This document shows, one piece after another, positions 18,448 through 28,454 of a stretch of 64,000 bases of DNA (positions are counted from its first letter, which is position 1; the number at the start of each line of letters is the position of its first letter). The translations under genes were made by a program, and so were the position numbers. The stretch is from Liquorilactobacillus hordei DSM 19519 (GTDB taxonomy: Bacteria > Bacillota > Bacilli > Lactobacillales > Lactobacillaceae): positions 558,001-622,000 of the forward strand of contig NZ_CP049303.1 in assembly GCF_019443985.1 (NCBI RefSeq), given 5' to 3'. Under the pieces are notes generated by a model, which saw only the letters and a list, made by a program, of their open reading frames with translations, was not told the DNA's origin and searched no databases.

Positions 18448-19335
18448 ATGTTAAAAATAGCTCAATTAAAGAAGAGCTTTGGTAATAAGCTTGTTCTAGA
18501 AGATATTAGTTTTTCTGCTGACTCAGGTGAGATTACTGGACTGATTGGTAAAAATGGTGCAGGAAAGACAACGATTTTTCATAGTATTTTGAATTTTGTT
18601 AAGTCGGATGGCTCAATCTTGTTTGGGGATAAACGAATCTCGGAACAGACGTATAAAAGTATTGGTTATTTGCCAGAAGAGAGAAGCTTGATGCCTAAGT
18701 TAACAGTCTTTCAACAAGTTAGATTTCTTGCAAGTTTGAAGGGAATGTCTGCAAAGACAACAAGAATTGAACTACTCAAGTGGATGGAGAAGCTTGAGGT
18801 CAAGGGCAAAATTGATGATAAAATAAAAAGTTTATCTAAAGGGAATCAACAGAAAATACAATTAATATGTACTTTAATTCATCAGCCAATGTTAATTATC
18901 CTAGATGAACCCTTTAGTGGGTTGGATCCTGTTAATACGGATTTGTTAAAAGAAGTTATTTTGGCTGAAAAAAAACGAGGAGCAACAATTATCTTTTCTG
19001 ACCATGATATGACAAATGTAGAGGAACTTTGTGACAAATTGGTAATGATTAGTGATGGTCAAGTTGTTTTGAACGGTGAAATTCAGGCATTACGCCTTAG
19101 TTTTGGAAGTACTAGGATTTTTGTGCAAACTGAGATGACACAAGAAGAGCTGCAAAGCTTGGCCCATGTGACTGCAGTTGAAAAGACCAAATATGGAACA
19201 TACCGGCTAGACATAGAAGAAGAAAAATATGGTAAAGAGATCTTTGATGAGGTTACAGGGGGACATTACGTGAAAACTTTTGACCAACAACCACCAACAT
19301 TAAATGAAATCTTTAAGATGAAGGCAGGTAAATAA
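18448..19335 (+). CDS. ABC exporter ATP-binding protein (YhaQ/NatA-like)
   Basis: ATPase subunit of 295 residues. Walker A GKNGAGKTT (about 33-41), signature LSKGNQQK, Walker B LIILDEPFSGLDP, switch His in FSDHDM. The SKGN form of the signature and the C-terminal extension are typical for YhaQ/NatA-like exporters. AAGGGGAGA precedes the ATG. Two-gene operon with the permease (1-nt gap). Confidence 0.9.
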   Translation: MLKIAQLKKSFGNKLVLEDISFSADSGEITGLIGKNGAGKTTIFHSILNFVKSDGSILFGDKRISEQTYKSIGYLPEERSLMPKLTVFQQVRFLASLKGMSAKTTRIELLKWMEKLEVKGKIDDKIKSLSKGNQQKIQLICTLIHQPMLIILDEPFSGLDPVNTDLLKEVILAEKKRGATIIFSDHDMTNVEELCDKLVMISDGQVVLNGEIQALRLSFGSTRIFVQTEMTQEELQSLAHVTAVEKTKYGTYRLDIEEEKYGKEIFDEVTGGHYVKTFDQQPPTLNEIFKMKAGK

Positions 19336-19336
19336 G

Positions 19337-20557
19337 ATGAAACAAATTTTATTAGTTCTTATGGAAACATATAGAAGACAAGTTAAGAGCTGGAGTTTCA
19401 TTTTACTTGTTATCTCCCCTTTTATCTTTATTTTCATTTCGTTTGGTTTTGGATATTTGAGTAGTACACTTGGCGGAGATAGCAGTGATCAGATTGCAAT
19501 TGTTTCAACCAATAAGGGATTAGCTAAACAATTAAGATATGACAAGGATGAAATGACGCTCAAATATCACTCGCAAAAGAGTGCACAGCAAGCCTTGAAG
19601 AAAGAAAAGATAAAGGGATATCTAGTGGCTGAGCAAAAAAACAGTCAATTAGTTGCCAAATATGTTGGAAAAACAAGACTTAGTACCACACAAAAAACAC
19701 AGTTCCAGCAAGTATTGCAAGCAAATCAACAGAGTTTAAATGTACAAAAAGCACAGTTAACACAAGCACAGCTAAAGGCACTTGCAGTGCAACCAGTTTT
19801 GGAACAGCAAGTGTCGAAAAAAGGGGCATCTGATGAAACAATAAAGACAATTTCTTTCATGATTACTATTTTCCTGATGTATTTTATTTTGATCACTTAT
19901 ACAACTACAGTCGCACAAGATATTGCATCAGAAAAAGGTACGAAGATTATGGAAATGATATTTTCCAGCATGCCGGCTAAGAAGTACTTTTATGGAAAAA
20001 TTCTTGGGACTTTTGGAGTAATTGCAACGCATCTTTTAATTTATTTGATTGGAGGCGGTGCAGTATACTTAATTTTACCAAAGTTAGAATTGTCAAAAGA
20101 AATATTTGCAGAATATAATACGACGATTGGAAAAGTTGCGGGTAATCTGTTATCAATTAATCTAATCTATATTTTGTTAGGAGTTGTCATTTTTACAATT
20201 CTTGCAGCTTTATGTGGGGCACTTGTTGTTCGCCCAGAAGATACGTCAAAGGCAGTTCAACCTGTAATTTATATTGTTTTAGTAGGCTTTATTGGTTCGC
20301 TGGTATTTGGTGAGAATGCAAACAATCTTATTGTAAAGATAGCGTCTTACGTTCCGTTTATTTCTTCGTTCTTTATGCCAATGCGCTTGATATATAGTGA
20401 GGTTAGTCCTGTCCAAGTTGGACTATCATTGCTGTTATTGATTGGAGCGACATTTGGTTTGGCAATGTATGTCGGTAGAATGTATGCAGGATTAATTTTA
20501 CAGACTGATGATTTGGGAATCATAAATAGTTTCAAAAGAGCAAGTAAAATTAGATAA
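19337..20557 (+). CDS. ABC exporter permease (YhaP/NatB-like)
   Basis: Membrane protein of 406 residues. One span near residues 18-42, then a large extracytoplasmic domain (about 45-175, Gln/Lys-rich), then five or six spans from 175 to 385. TAQDIASEKGTKIMEMIFSS is the conserved 'EKGTKIMEMI' loop of NatB/YhaP permeases. Pairs with the preceding ATPase. B. subtilis relatives export Na+ (NatAB) or are uncharacterised (YhaQP); the substrate here is unknown. Confidence 0.9.
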   Translation: MKQILLVLMETYRRQVKSWSFILLVISPFIFIFISFGFGYLSSTLGGDSSDQIAIVSTNKGLAKQLRYDKDEMTLKYHSQKSAQQALKKEKIKGYLVAEQKNSQLVAKYVGKTRLSTTQKTQFQQVLQANQQSLNVQKAQLTQAQLKALAVQPVLEQQVSKKGASDETIKTISFMITIFLMYFILITYTTTVAQDIASEKGTKIMEMIFSSMPAKKYFYGKILGTFGVIATHLLIYLIGGGAVYLILPKLELSKEIFAEYNTTIGKVAGNLLSINLIYILLGVVIFTILAALCGALVVRPEDTSKAVQPVIYIVLVGFIGSLVFGENANNLIVKIASYVPFISSFFMPMRLIYSEVSPVQVGLSLLLLIGATFGLAMYVGRMYAGLILQTDDLGIINSFKRASKIR

Positions 20558-20581
20558 TTATTAGGCTTATTGCCATAAAAA

Positions 20582-20612
20582 GCAGGACATACTTAAATGT
20601 CCTGTTTTTTTT
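20582..20612 (+). terminator. Intrinsic terminator
   Basis: CAGGACAT (20583-20590) pairs with ATGTCCTG (20597-20604), followed by eight T. Ends the YhaQP-like operon. Confidence 0.9.
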
Positions 20613-20654
20613 CCGATTTAACAGTGTAACTAAAATCTTGGAGGATAGTACAAA

Positions 20655-22700
20655 ATGACGAAGAAGAGAACAAAGAGTATTGGGCGCGTGTACGCCACTG
20701 TTTTAATTTTTGCTGCGATTACCCCTATCGTAATTATGTTGGTGAGTTCATATATTAATACATATGATTTGTTAATTGATAGGAATAATTCTAGTAAGAT
20801 TGGTGCGGTTAGTACCGCTGTCAGTAATCGAAAGGAATTAAGGGAACAGGCTAGTGAGGCACTAGATGGAATTGCAAAGCAAGATGTTTTTAAAGAAAAG
20901 TTCAATTTGAAAGCTATTAAAAAAAGTATTAGAAATGCAGAAAATGGTAATAAGATAGTTGAAGATGCTATCTTCTCAAAGAAGAATGGTGATTTTGTAG
21001 CTAATAGCAATAAGTTAGTTAGTAATTTTGATCCGACAGTTCGTCCTTGGTTTAAGGGAGCTGTCTCAAAAGACGGGTCGACTTTTTTTTCCAAGCCTTT
21101 TTTAAGTGTTACTACAAACCAATATACAATAAGTGTATCCAAAGTCATAAAAAATAAATATGGACAAGCTGGAGTACTGTCCTTTAATGTTTCCTACAGT
21201 ATTGTCCAGAGTGGCATAGAAAACCTGAAGATTGGGCGCACTGGAAATGTCATGTTAGTTTCAGATGATGGAATTGTAATTGCTTCAAAAAATAAAAAAT
21301 TGATTGGTAAAAGTATTAAAAAGACTTCGCTATATAAAGCGGTTGTTGGCTCTTCCAAAACAAAGGGAAGTGTGATTCCTAAGGGATCATCTAAGGTACA
21401 AGCTGCTTATTTTGATAAGGGGGGGAGTAACCAAACTTTTGCTGTTGCACAGACAAAAGCAAACGAACTGAATTTAGAATTAGGATCTCTTGTAAGAAAT
21501 TCAATCGTAATCTCACTGATTATGATTATTATAGTTATCGCTATATCAATCTTGACTACAAAGATACTTAAGCAGATTTTCGGGGTGTTAAAGGCTTACT
21601 TTGAAAAGGCTGGAAATGGAGAACTTGAATTAATAGAAGATAAGAAGTTAGATAATGCTAATTTATTTAGAACTACTAAAACTATGGTAAAAGCAGATGA
21701 TTCTGGAAACGAGATTCAAGTATTGAGTGCGAGCTTTAATAAGATGGCTAAATCAATCTCTGAATTAGTTACAAAAATACAACATGAAGGAGATAATGTT
21801 GCTAAAAAATCAGATACATTGTTTACACTTGCTCAGCAAACGGATACGGCAACTGAAGAAGTAGCAAAAACAATTACAGGAATTGCAGAAGTAACAAGTG
21901 TTCAGGCACAGGAAACTGAAAAGAGTGTGGAACAAGTAAAAGACTTGTCTAAGGTTGTGCAAGAATTACGAGAGAATATAACCGAAATGACTAAAAAGTC
22001 AACGGAAGCATCTAACTTGAATGGCGAAAATATTCAAATTGCTGGTAATGTTGATAGCAATTGGAACCAAGAATTAGTAAGAATGGAAAAACTAAATAAT
22101 TCAATGAATGAATTAAACAATAATGTTAAGAATATTAACAAAATAGTAAATGTAATTAATGGAATTTCGCAACAAACTAATTTATTGGCGCTAAATGCGT
22201 CCATTGAAGCTGCGAGTGCTGGTGAAGCTGGTAAAGGATTCTCTGTTGTTGCTAGTGAAATTAGGAAACTTTCAGAACAAACCAAAGAATCGACAAATGA
22301 AATTGAAAAGATAATCGAAATAATTACTGAGCAGTCTGCAGAAATGGCACAACAAACTAATGAATCATTATTGGGCGGAGAAAAACAATCTGCATTAATA
22401 AAAGAAGCAATTGATTCATCAACCGAAATCTTTAACAAAAATAAGGATGTTGCTAAAAAGATTAGTGATGTTGAAAATGCAAGTAAGAGTATCGAAAAGA
22501 TTCAAACTCGTGTTTTATCTAATTTAGAAAGTGTGTCTGCTTCAACTGAAGAAAACGCTGCGGGAACTGAAGAAGTCTCAGCCAATTCAGAGGAAGTCCT
22601 GGCAACAATGGAAGAGTTTACAGGAAATGTTGCAGAGCTACGTAATATTTCAAAGAAGCTAAAAAAGGATTTGGCTGAGAAGTTTAAAGTAATCGAATAG
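20655..22700 (+). CDS. Methyl-accepting chemotaxis protein
   Basis: Chemoreceptor of 681 residues: first span near 14-36, an extracytoplasmic sensor (about 37-280) resembling a dCache domain ([38 protein letters not shown]), second span near 282-303, a HAMP-like linker and a long coiled-coil signalling domain. The kinase-contacting tip [19 protein letters not shown] (about 515-533) followed by [18 protein letters not shown] is highly conserved. No che or flagellar gene is near. A chemoreceptor implies motility or a chemotaxis system elsewhere in the genome, which is uncommon in lactobacilli. Single gene with its own terminator. Confidence 0.94.
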   Translation: MTKKRTKSIGRVYATVLIFAAITPIVIMLVSSYINTYDLLIDRNNSSKIGAVSTAVSNRKELREQASEALDGIAKQDVFKEKFNLKAIKKSIRNAENGNKIVEDAIFSKKNGDFVANSNKLVSNFDPTVRPWFKGAVSKDGSTFFSKPFLSVTTNQYTISVSKVIKNKYGQAGVLSFNVSYSIVQSGIENLKIGRTGNVMLVSDDGIVIASKNKKLIGKSIKKTSLYKAVVGSSKTKGSVIPKGSSKVQAAYFDKGGSNQTFAVAQTKANELNLELGSLVRNSIVISLIMIIIVIAISILTTKILKQIFGVLKAYFEKAGNGELELIEDKKLDNANLFRTTKTMVKADDSGNEIQVLSASFNKMAKSISELVTKIQHEGDNVAKKSDTLFTLAQQTDTATEEVAKTITGIAEVTSVQAQETEKSVEQVKDLSKVVQELRENITEMTKKSTEASNLNGENIQIAGNVDSNWNQELVRMEKLNNSMNELNNNVKNINKIVNVINGISQQTNLLALNASIEAASAGEAGKGFSVVASEIRKLSEQTKESTNEIEKIIEIITEQSAEMAQQTNESLLGGEKQSALIKEAIDSSTEIFNKNKDVAKKISDVENASKSIEKIQTRVLSNLESVSASTEENAAGTEEVSANSEEVLATMEEFTGNVAELRNISKKLKKDLAEKFKVIE

Positions 22701-22712
22701 AGTTTAATGAAG

Positions 22713-22755
22713 AAGGTTTGTCACAAAGTAATTATTTTGTGGCAAGCTTTTTTTA
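22713..22755 (+). terminator. Intrinsic terminator
   Basis: GTTTGTCACAAA (22716-22727) pairs with TTTGTGGCAAGC (22736-22747), followed by seven T. Ends the chemoreceptor transcript. Confidence 0.88.
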
Positions 22756-22831
22756 TTTGACTAATAGGCTAGCCGGTGATATGGTTAGTTACATAAGTGA
22801 TTAACCAATTAACAAGATGGGGGATATAAAA

Positions 22832-23590
22832 ATGCAAGATACAATTATCGAGGTCAATAATCTGAGAAAAATATATGGAAAGAGAAATGAAAAACAATAT
22901 GAAGCACTAAAATCAATTAATTTTAATGTGGAGAATGGTGAATTCGTTGGAATTATGGGGGCATCTGGTTCGGGAAAAACAACATTGTTAAATATGCTTG
23001 CCACTTTTGATAAACCAACTAGTGGCTCTGTCAGGATTAAGGGTGAGGAAGTAGCAAAATTAAAGGGGAATGCACTCGCTGATTTTCGTGCTAGTAAAAT
23101 TGGCTTTATCTTCCAGGACTTTAATCTACTGGAAAATTTGACTGCTGCAGAGAACATTGGCTTACCACTGTCTTTGCAGGGAGTTTCGGCAAAAAAAATT
23201 GATTCTATTATAGTAAAAGTTGCTAGTGAACTTGGTATTTTTGAACTATTGAAAAAATATCCAAGTGAACTTTCTGGTGGGCAAAAGCAAAGAGTTGCTT
23301 GTGCACGTGCATTAGTTCATAATCCAGCAATTTTATTTGGTGATGAACCGACAGGGGCACTTGATTCGAAGTCTGCACGTGAATTATTAGAACTAATGTC
23401 AGAAGTTAATGAAAATATGGGAACTTCAATTTTAATGGTTACACATGATGCTTTTTCAGCAAGTTTTTGTAAGAAAATTATTTTTATCAAAGATGGCAGA
23501 ATTGAACGCGAATTAGTTAGGACAGAAAATCAGAATCGAAGCAATTTTTATCAAGAAATTTTAGATCTTTTAGGAACATTTGAACAATAG
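22832..23590 (+). CDS. BceA-like ABC transporter ATP-binding protein
   Basis: ATPase of the MacB/BceA class, 252 residues. Walker A GASGSGKTT, Q-loop IFQDFNLL, signature LSGGQKQR, Walker B ILFGDEPTGALDS, switch His VTHDAF. Start: ATG at 22832, 7 nt behind GGGGG; an ATG at 22817 overlaps the ribosome site. Forms a peptide-antibiotic resistance/sensing type transporter with the next gene (12-nt gap). No BceRS-type two-component system is adjacent. Confidence 0.92.
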   Translation: MQDTIIEVNNLRKIYGKRNEKQYEALKSINFNVENGEFVGIMGASGSGKTTLLNMLATFDKPTSGSVRIKGEEVAKLKGNALADFRASKIGFIFQDFNLLENLTAAENIGLPLSLQGVSAKKIDSIIVKVASELGIFELLKKYPSELSGGQKQRVACARALVHNPAILFGDEPTGALDSKSARELLELMSEVNENMGTSILMVTHDAFSASFCKKIIFIKDGRIERELVRTENQNRSNFYQEILDLLGTFEQ

Positions 23591-23605
23591 AAAGGAGGGA
23601 AATTG

Positions 23606-25402
23606 ATGTTACGGAAGTTAGCAATAAACGGCATTAAAAATCGCTGGAAGGATTATTTAGTGCTTTTTTCAGGATTAGTAATTTCAAGTTCTATTTTCTA
23701 TTTGTTTGAGACGCTCTCGACAAATGAAAAATATCTGAAAGAAAATGGCGCATTAGTCAGTATGATAGGATATATTTTTACCTTTGGTTCGATTTTATTA
23801 ATGTTAATTACGCTGGTATATATTAATTATGCAAATAATTTCTTGTTAAGTATGCGTCAAAGAGATTATGGCTTGTTCATGATGCTGGGGGCACGCAAAA
23901 GAAAAATCGGGCAACTGATTTGGATAGAAACAATGCTGGTCGGATTTTTATCAACTTTTGTTGGAGTTATTGTAGGAATTATATTGAGTACAGGCATGCA
24001 AAACATTGTTATTAAGTCTTTAGGATTGACTGCAAAGTACTATACGCCAATTTGGTGGAAGGCAATTGTTTGGACATTTATCCTTTATCTAGGTCTTTTC
24101 TTTTTGGCAGCAATTTACAATGCTTTCTTGATGACTAAAAAACCCGCACTCAAATTATTAAAGAGTCAACAAAAAGCCGCAAAGAAACAACTTTCTATCT
24201 GGATTCAGATTGTTCAAGCAATAATTGGAGTTACTTTGCTTGTGATTGGATATGGGGTAATTTTGAATGCTGTTAAGTATGGTAACAAAACGATTCCCAT
24301 TAGTTTGTTTACAATTACTTTTGGAACATTTTTTGTCTTCAACTCAGTTGTGACAGTTGGAATTAACCTCTTACGTAAAACAACACTGGCAAAGAAAAAA
24401 CTAAATGGTTTTACTTTAGGGCAACTTGAGTTTCGAGTACATGATTACACTAAAATTTTAACGTTGGTTACAATGCTTTTGGCACTGGCACTTGGTGCAA
24501 TAACAACGGGGATTGGTTTTAACAATATTACGGATAAGACTTCACAGGCACAATCTGCTTATACATTAAGTTTATTTCAACCAACTTCAAAGCAGAAGAA
24601 CTTAATCAAAAAATTAGATATTGAGCACCAATCGAATTATTCATATAAGGTTGCTGGAGATGCTGTTTATTTTGAAGAGGCAAAGTTTAAAAGTCAGCCT
24701 TTTCAAACTGTAAAGTTCAATAAGAAGAACTTTACGACAAGCTATACTAAGATAAATGTGAATGCACTCAAGAAAGACAGTTATCCTATTCAACACTTTA
24801 CAGCAAGTATTCAACCTAACAAAAAGATTTTGTTTGTAGATGAGCAAAAATTTGCCGCACTTCAAGGTCAGACACAGACTGCATTATTTTTCAGAGCGAA
24901 AGATACGTATAGTGCGCAGAGCGTTCTGGCACAAATCTCAAATCTTGAATATGCAAAGAGTAAACAAAAGGATAGAACAAATGCAATTCAGGGAAATTAT
25001 GATGCAAAAATTTATATCATAAAACCGCTGTATTCAGGATTGGAATTTATGGGGATTTTCCTTGGAATTGCTTTTCTTGCAATGCTTGCGAGTTGCTTAA
25101 TGTTCAAGATCCTCTCGGGTGCGTTTACCGATGTTACGAGATATTCGATGCTAGCAAAATTAGGTGTACGTAAGTCTTTATTGCGCGGAGCAATTGCTAA
25201 AGAAATTGGAATATTGTTTGTTTTGCCCGCGATTGTGGGTGTTGTTCATGTTTTAATTGGCTTAAATCTATTTAAAGGAATATTAATTAATCCATATTAT
25301 GGGATTTGGCTTCCATTTACGATATTTGCAGTGCTGTATCTGTTATACTACTTAATAGTATTCTTTATGTACCAGAAGATTGTACTAAAAAATAAAATTT
25401 GA
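23606..25402 (+). CDS. BceB-like FtsX-family permease
   Basis: Membrane protein of 598 residues with about ten spans and a large extracytoplasmic domain (about 310-470) between spans seven and eight, the BceB architecture. N-terminal segment LRKLAINGIKNRWKDYLVLFSG and the FtsX-type loop MRQRDYGLFMMLGARKRKIG are typical. BceAB systems remove antimicrobial peptides such as bacitracin or lantibiotics from lipid II-cycle targets; the actual ligand here is unknown. Start: ATG at 23606 behind AAAGGAGGG, preferred over the in-frame TTG at 23603. Confidence 0.9.
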   Translation: MLRKLAINGIKNRWKDYLVLFSGLVISSSIFYLFETLSTNEKYLKENGALVSMIGYIFTFGSILLMLITLVYINYANNFLLSMRQRDYGLFMMLGARKRKIGQLIWIETMLVGFLSTFVGVIVGIILSTGMQNIVIKSLGLTAKYYTPIWWKAIVWTFILYLGLFFLAAIYNAFLMTKKPALKLLKSQQKAAKKQLSIWIQIVQAIIGVTLLVIGYGVILNAVKYGNKTIPISLFTITFGTFFVFNSVVTVGINLLRKTTLAKKKLNGFTLGQLEFRVHDYTKILTLVTMLLALALGAITTGIGFNNITDKTSQAQSAYTLSLFQPTSKQKNLIKKLDIEHQSNYSYKVAGDAVYFEEAKFKSQPFQTVKFNKKNFTTSYTKINVNALKKDSYPIQHFTASIQPNKKILFVDEQKFAALQGQTQTALFFRAKDTYSAQSVLAQISNLEYAKSKQKDRTNAIQGNYDAKIYIIKPLYSGLEFMGIFLGIAFLAMLASCLMFKILSGAFTDVTRYSMLAKLGVRKSLLRGAIAKEIGILFVLPAIVGVVHVLIGLNLFKGILINPYYGIWLPFTIFAVLYLLYYLIVFFMYQKIVLKNKI

Positions 25403-25464
25403 CAACTAACAAATAAAGTTAGAATCCTTGATTTTGTGTTTTATGGATGATGAGGTGAAAAAAG

Positions 25465-25827
25465 ATGCATTTTAATTTTAACAGCACAGAACCAATCTAT
25501 TTGCAGGTTGCAAGCCAAATTGAGGAAGCAATTTTTACTAGAAACTATGCTGAAGAAGAACAGATCCCATCAACTACGGAGATTTCGCGTGATTTTCATA
25601 TTAATCCTGCAACAGTCTTGAAGGGGATTAACTTACTGGTAAGTGATGGCTTAGTTGAAAAAAAACGTGGAATTGGAATGTTTGTTGCTCAAGGTGCATA
25701 TGAAAAACTCGTGAAAAAACGGCGAGAATTATTTTATCAAGATAAGGTTGTTCAAGTTGTCGCCGAGGCAAAAAGGTTACAGATATCAGAAGAAGAATTA
25801 TTAGACTTAATCAAACGGGGGTTTTGA
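25465..25827 (+). CDS. GntR-family regulator (YtrA subfamily)
   Basis: Small repressor of 120 residues: GntR winged helix (about 8-75; IYLQVASQIEEAI, IPSTTEISRDFHINPATVLKGI) and a short C-terminal helical tail instead of an effector domain, as in YtrA. GAGGTG precedes the ATG. It overlaps or touches the ABC ATPase gene and probably represses this operon until envelope stress (inference from YtrA). Confidence 0.92.
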   Translation: MHFNFNSTEPIYLQVASQIEEAIFTRNYAEEEQIPSTTEISRDFHINPATVLKGINLLVSDGLVEKKRGIGMFVAQGAYEKLVKKRRELFYQDKVVQVVAEAKRLQISEEELLDLIKRGF

Positions 25828-25832
25828 TTGAT

Positions 25833-26702
25833 ATGGGAATTGAAGTTAAGAATATCCAAAAAAGTTTTAGTAAAAAGAAAATCTTATCCGATATTAGTTT
25901 TGAATTGGAACCTGGAAAGATATATGGTCTTCTAGGGCGAAATGGTGCCGGAAAAAGTACTTTGCTGAGCATTATGGCCAATCGAATATTCTCGGATTCT
26001 GGTGAAGTATTGTTGGATGGAAAAAGTGTCTTTGATTTTGATGAAGCATTAGGACAAATTTACTTGATGAGTGAACGTAATCTGTATCCTGAAGGAATAA
26101 AGATTGAGAAAATCTTTAAGTTGACTGAGCTTTTTTATGGTTCATTTGATTATGATTATGCTAATGAATTAGCTGATAAATTCGGGCTAGATTTAAAGCA
26201 AAAGTTTGGTAAATTATCAACTGGTTTTCGAAGTATCTTTAAGCTGATTATTGCGTTGTCAGTTCCAGCAAAATATGTTTTCTTAGATGAACCAATTTTA
26301 GGGTTGGATGCCAACCATCGTGAATTATTTTATCGTGAGTTACTTGATAATTATGTTAAAACGCAAAAAACCTTTGTGATTTCAACACACCTTATTGAAG
26401 AAATCGCAAATATGCTTGAACACGTCTTTATTATTTGTCATGGTGAGATTGTAATTGATGGTGATGTTGAAGATGTTTTAAAGAAAGCATATCTGATAGC
26501 TGGGCCCCAAAATGATGTTGATAAATATTGTCGCGGACTTAACATCATAGGTAAAGAAACTTTGGGAAGTATCCATGGAAACTACATCTATGGCAAGTTA
26601 GACGATGAACGGATTTTGCCAGATACAGTCTCTGTTGAACGGATGGATTTGCAGAAACTCTTTGTTAATCTTACAAATTTGGAGGAGGGGACTAAAAAAT
26701 GA
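25833..26702 (+). CDS. ABC transporter ATP-binding protein (YtrB-like)
   Basis: ATPase of 289 residues. Walker A GRNGAGKST, Walker B YVFLDEPILGLD, switch His STHLIEE. The signature is degenerate (LSTGFRS instead of LSGGQ), as in several YtrB-type proteins. Start: ATG at 25833 behind GGGGG (11 nt); the TTG at 25824 overlapping the GntR stop is only 2 nt from it. Its stop overlaps the permease start (ATGA). Confidence 0.88.
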   Translation: MGIEVKNIQKSFSKKKILSDISFELEPGKIYGLLGRNGAGKSTLLSIMANRIFSDSGEVLLDGKSVFDFDEALGQIYLMSERNLYPEGIKIEKIFKLTELFYGSFDYDYANELADKFGLDLKQKFGKLSTGFRSIFKLIIALSVPAKYVFLDEPILGLDANHRELFYRELLDNYVKTQKTFVISTHLIEEIANMLEHVFIICHGEIVIDGDVEDVLKKAYLIAGPQNDVDKYCRGLNIIGKETLGSIHGNYIYGKLDDERILPDTVSVERMDLQKLFVNLTNLEEGTKK

Positions 26703-27490
26703 TGACTAAAAAAGAAATTAGTGTTACCAATTACTTTTTTAAAAATACAGTTAAACAACTCGGCTATATATTGATTTGGATAGTCTTCGCATCTTTATTT
26801 TTTCCTTGGCTATTTAGTGGCTTTAATTTTAGCAGCTTGTCTGTAAAGAATGTTTTAACGGATACAAATTTGGGACCGACTCTCTCCATTTTAATTTCAG
26901 GAATTGCACTTTTTCCATATAACGATTTTAAATTATTAATTCAAAATGGAATATCACGTAAGACATTCTGGAAAGCAAGAGTTTTGTCTTTTTTGGCTGT
27001 TAGTATCCTAGGCCAACTCATTGGAATCATTTTCGCTCTTTTAAATCCGTATACGCAACATTCATGGCAGGAAAGTTCAATGTACATGCAAGTTTATGGC
27101 AAGTATTTTGGTAGCACTGCAATGAACTCTTTTATGGGATTATGTTTTATTCTACTTTCAACTTCAGTTGTTACGATTGGGGCAATCATGGTGGGCAGTA
27201 TTTTTAGTTTATTTACTAAAAAAGCTAAAGTATATATTTTCATAGGACTTTTTGCGATGATCGTTGTCCTTATCAATTGGATTTCTGCGGCTGTACAAAA
27301 TGATTACATGTTGCATGTTATTCAAGGGACTAATTCTTTTATTCATTTTATTATCGGGTACAGTGGAGCTAGTTCTCATGCAGGCGCATGGAATCCAACA
27401 ATGCCATTTATTGTATCTATACTTACTGGTGTAATTTGTTTAATTGGAAGTTATGCTACCATGAAACTTTTTAAAATCAAGAATGAGTAG
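26699..27490 (+). CDS. Membrane protein, probable ABC permease of the YtrAB-like operon
   Basis: Hydrophobic protein of 263 residues with about six spans: near 18-40, 58-75, 95-115, 140-165, 178-198 and 235-255. No motif beyond its membrane pattern and position was recognised. It overlaps the YtrB-like gene by 4 nt (ATGA) and so is its likely membrane partner. The PYNDFKLLIQNGISRKTFWKA loop resembles the cytoplasmic loop of small ABC-2 permeases. Confidence 0.75.
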   Translation: MMTKKEISVTNYFFKNTVKQLGYILIWIVFASLFFPWLFSGFNFSSLSVKNVLTDTNLGPTLSILISGIALFPYNDFKLLIQNGISRKTFWKARVLSFLAVSILGQLIGIIFALLNPYTQHSWQESSMYMQVYGKYFGSTAMNSFMGLCFILLSTSVVTIGAIMVGSIFSLFTKKAKVYIFIGLFAMIVVLINWISAAVQNDYMLHVIQGTNSFIHFIIGYSGASSHAGAWNPTMPFIVSILTGVICLIGSYATMKLFKIKNE

Positions 27491-27567
27491 ATATTGTTTT
27501 TAATCTGATCTTTTGAGTTATACTAAGAGTTAGATTTTAGATAACTTTAAAAGGTTGGTGTTTTACG

Positions 27568-28443
27568 GTGATTGAATCAGGGCAGACATATAGAAGAAGT
27601 GAAAAGAAAAGATATTCCAACGAACCGGGGCGAAGTGTGAGCAGATACTTAGCATTTTTCATCGCGATAGCATTAATGATGGTTGCTGGAACATATGCAT
27701 TAAAAAATACAATATTGAATGTCAAAGTGGCCGTTGCTGAAGTTACTAAAACGGTTTATGTCAAACAAGCTACAAGCACTTTAAATAGTGTTGTGGCTGC
27801 TTTGGCGTCTCAAAATAATATTCCTACCTCATTAACGGCCAATCTAGTCACTAAGGAACAGGTGAAAACAGACTTAGCAACAGTTACACGTAATATTTAC
27901 GCCGGAAAAAGTGAAATTATTGATAGTTCATTAATTAAGAAACAAATAGAGAAAAACTTGACTAAAAAAGCTACAAATGTGGGGATCGCTACTGATAATG
28001 TGGTGTATCAATCTGCACAAAATACATTTTTAAGTGGAATGAGTACCTATATTACTACCAAGATAAACGCAACGCCGGCAGCAAAATTGCCTAAAGTGAT
28101 TGTTAATGTCAAGAAGACGACTAATTTAATCTTTATCATTGGAATTATTGCATTTGTTGTTTTGTCGCTGTTATTAATAATCCATGACCGAAGTATTTTT
28201 AGATTATCATACTACTGGGGAATTTCAGCTATCTGGGGCGGAATTGTATTGGCAGCAAGTGCTTTTTTGATTGGAAATTCAGAGATTCCAAATAAGGTTG
28301 CAAGTGCAGCAGATCAAGCCAGTGGGTTAATTGGTACACTACTACAAACCACATTTGAACAAATCCAAAGCTATGGATTAATATTGTTGGGAGTAGGTGT
28401 AGTACTCTTTGTTTTAGGTTTGCTAAGAAGGATAATGAGATAG
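27568..28443 (+). CDS. Membrane protein of unknown function
   Basis: I do not recognise this protein of 291 residues. A basic N-terminus (1-25) is followed by a span (about 28-46), a Thr/Val/Lys-rich extracytoplasmic domain without Cys (about 47-188), two spans (about 190-210 and 220-235), a short Ser/Ala-rich loop, and a last span near 268-287 ending in a basic tail. Starts with GTG behind AAAGG. It sits alone between the YtrAB-like operon and the RluA gene (11-nt gap to rluA, so possibly cotranscribed). Confidence 0.7.
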   Translation: MIESGQTYRRSEKKRYSNEPGRSVSRYLAFFIAIALMMVAGTYALKNTILNVKVAVAEVTKTVYVKQATSTLNSVVAALASQNNIPTSLTANLVTKEQVKTDLATVTRNIYAGKSEIIDSSLIKKQIEKNLTKKATNVGIATDNVVYQSAQNTFLSGMSTYITTKINATPAAKLPKVIVNVKKTTNLIFIIGIIAFVVLSLLLIIHDRSIFRLSYYWGISAIWGGIVLAASAFLIGNSEIPNKVASAADQASGLIGTLLQTTFEQIQSYGLILLGVGVVLFVLGLLRRIMR

Positions 28444-28454
28444 GAATTTGAATT

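Noticed and set aside
20630..21148. Minus-strand frame of 172 codons
   Set aside because: Antisense to the N-terminal part of the chemoreceptor, which has clear domains in its own frame.
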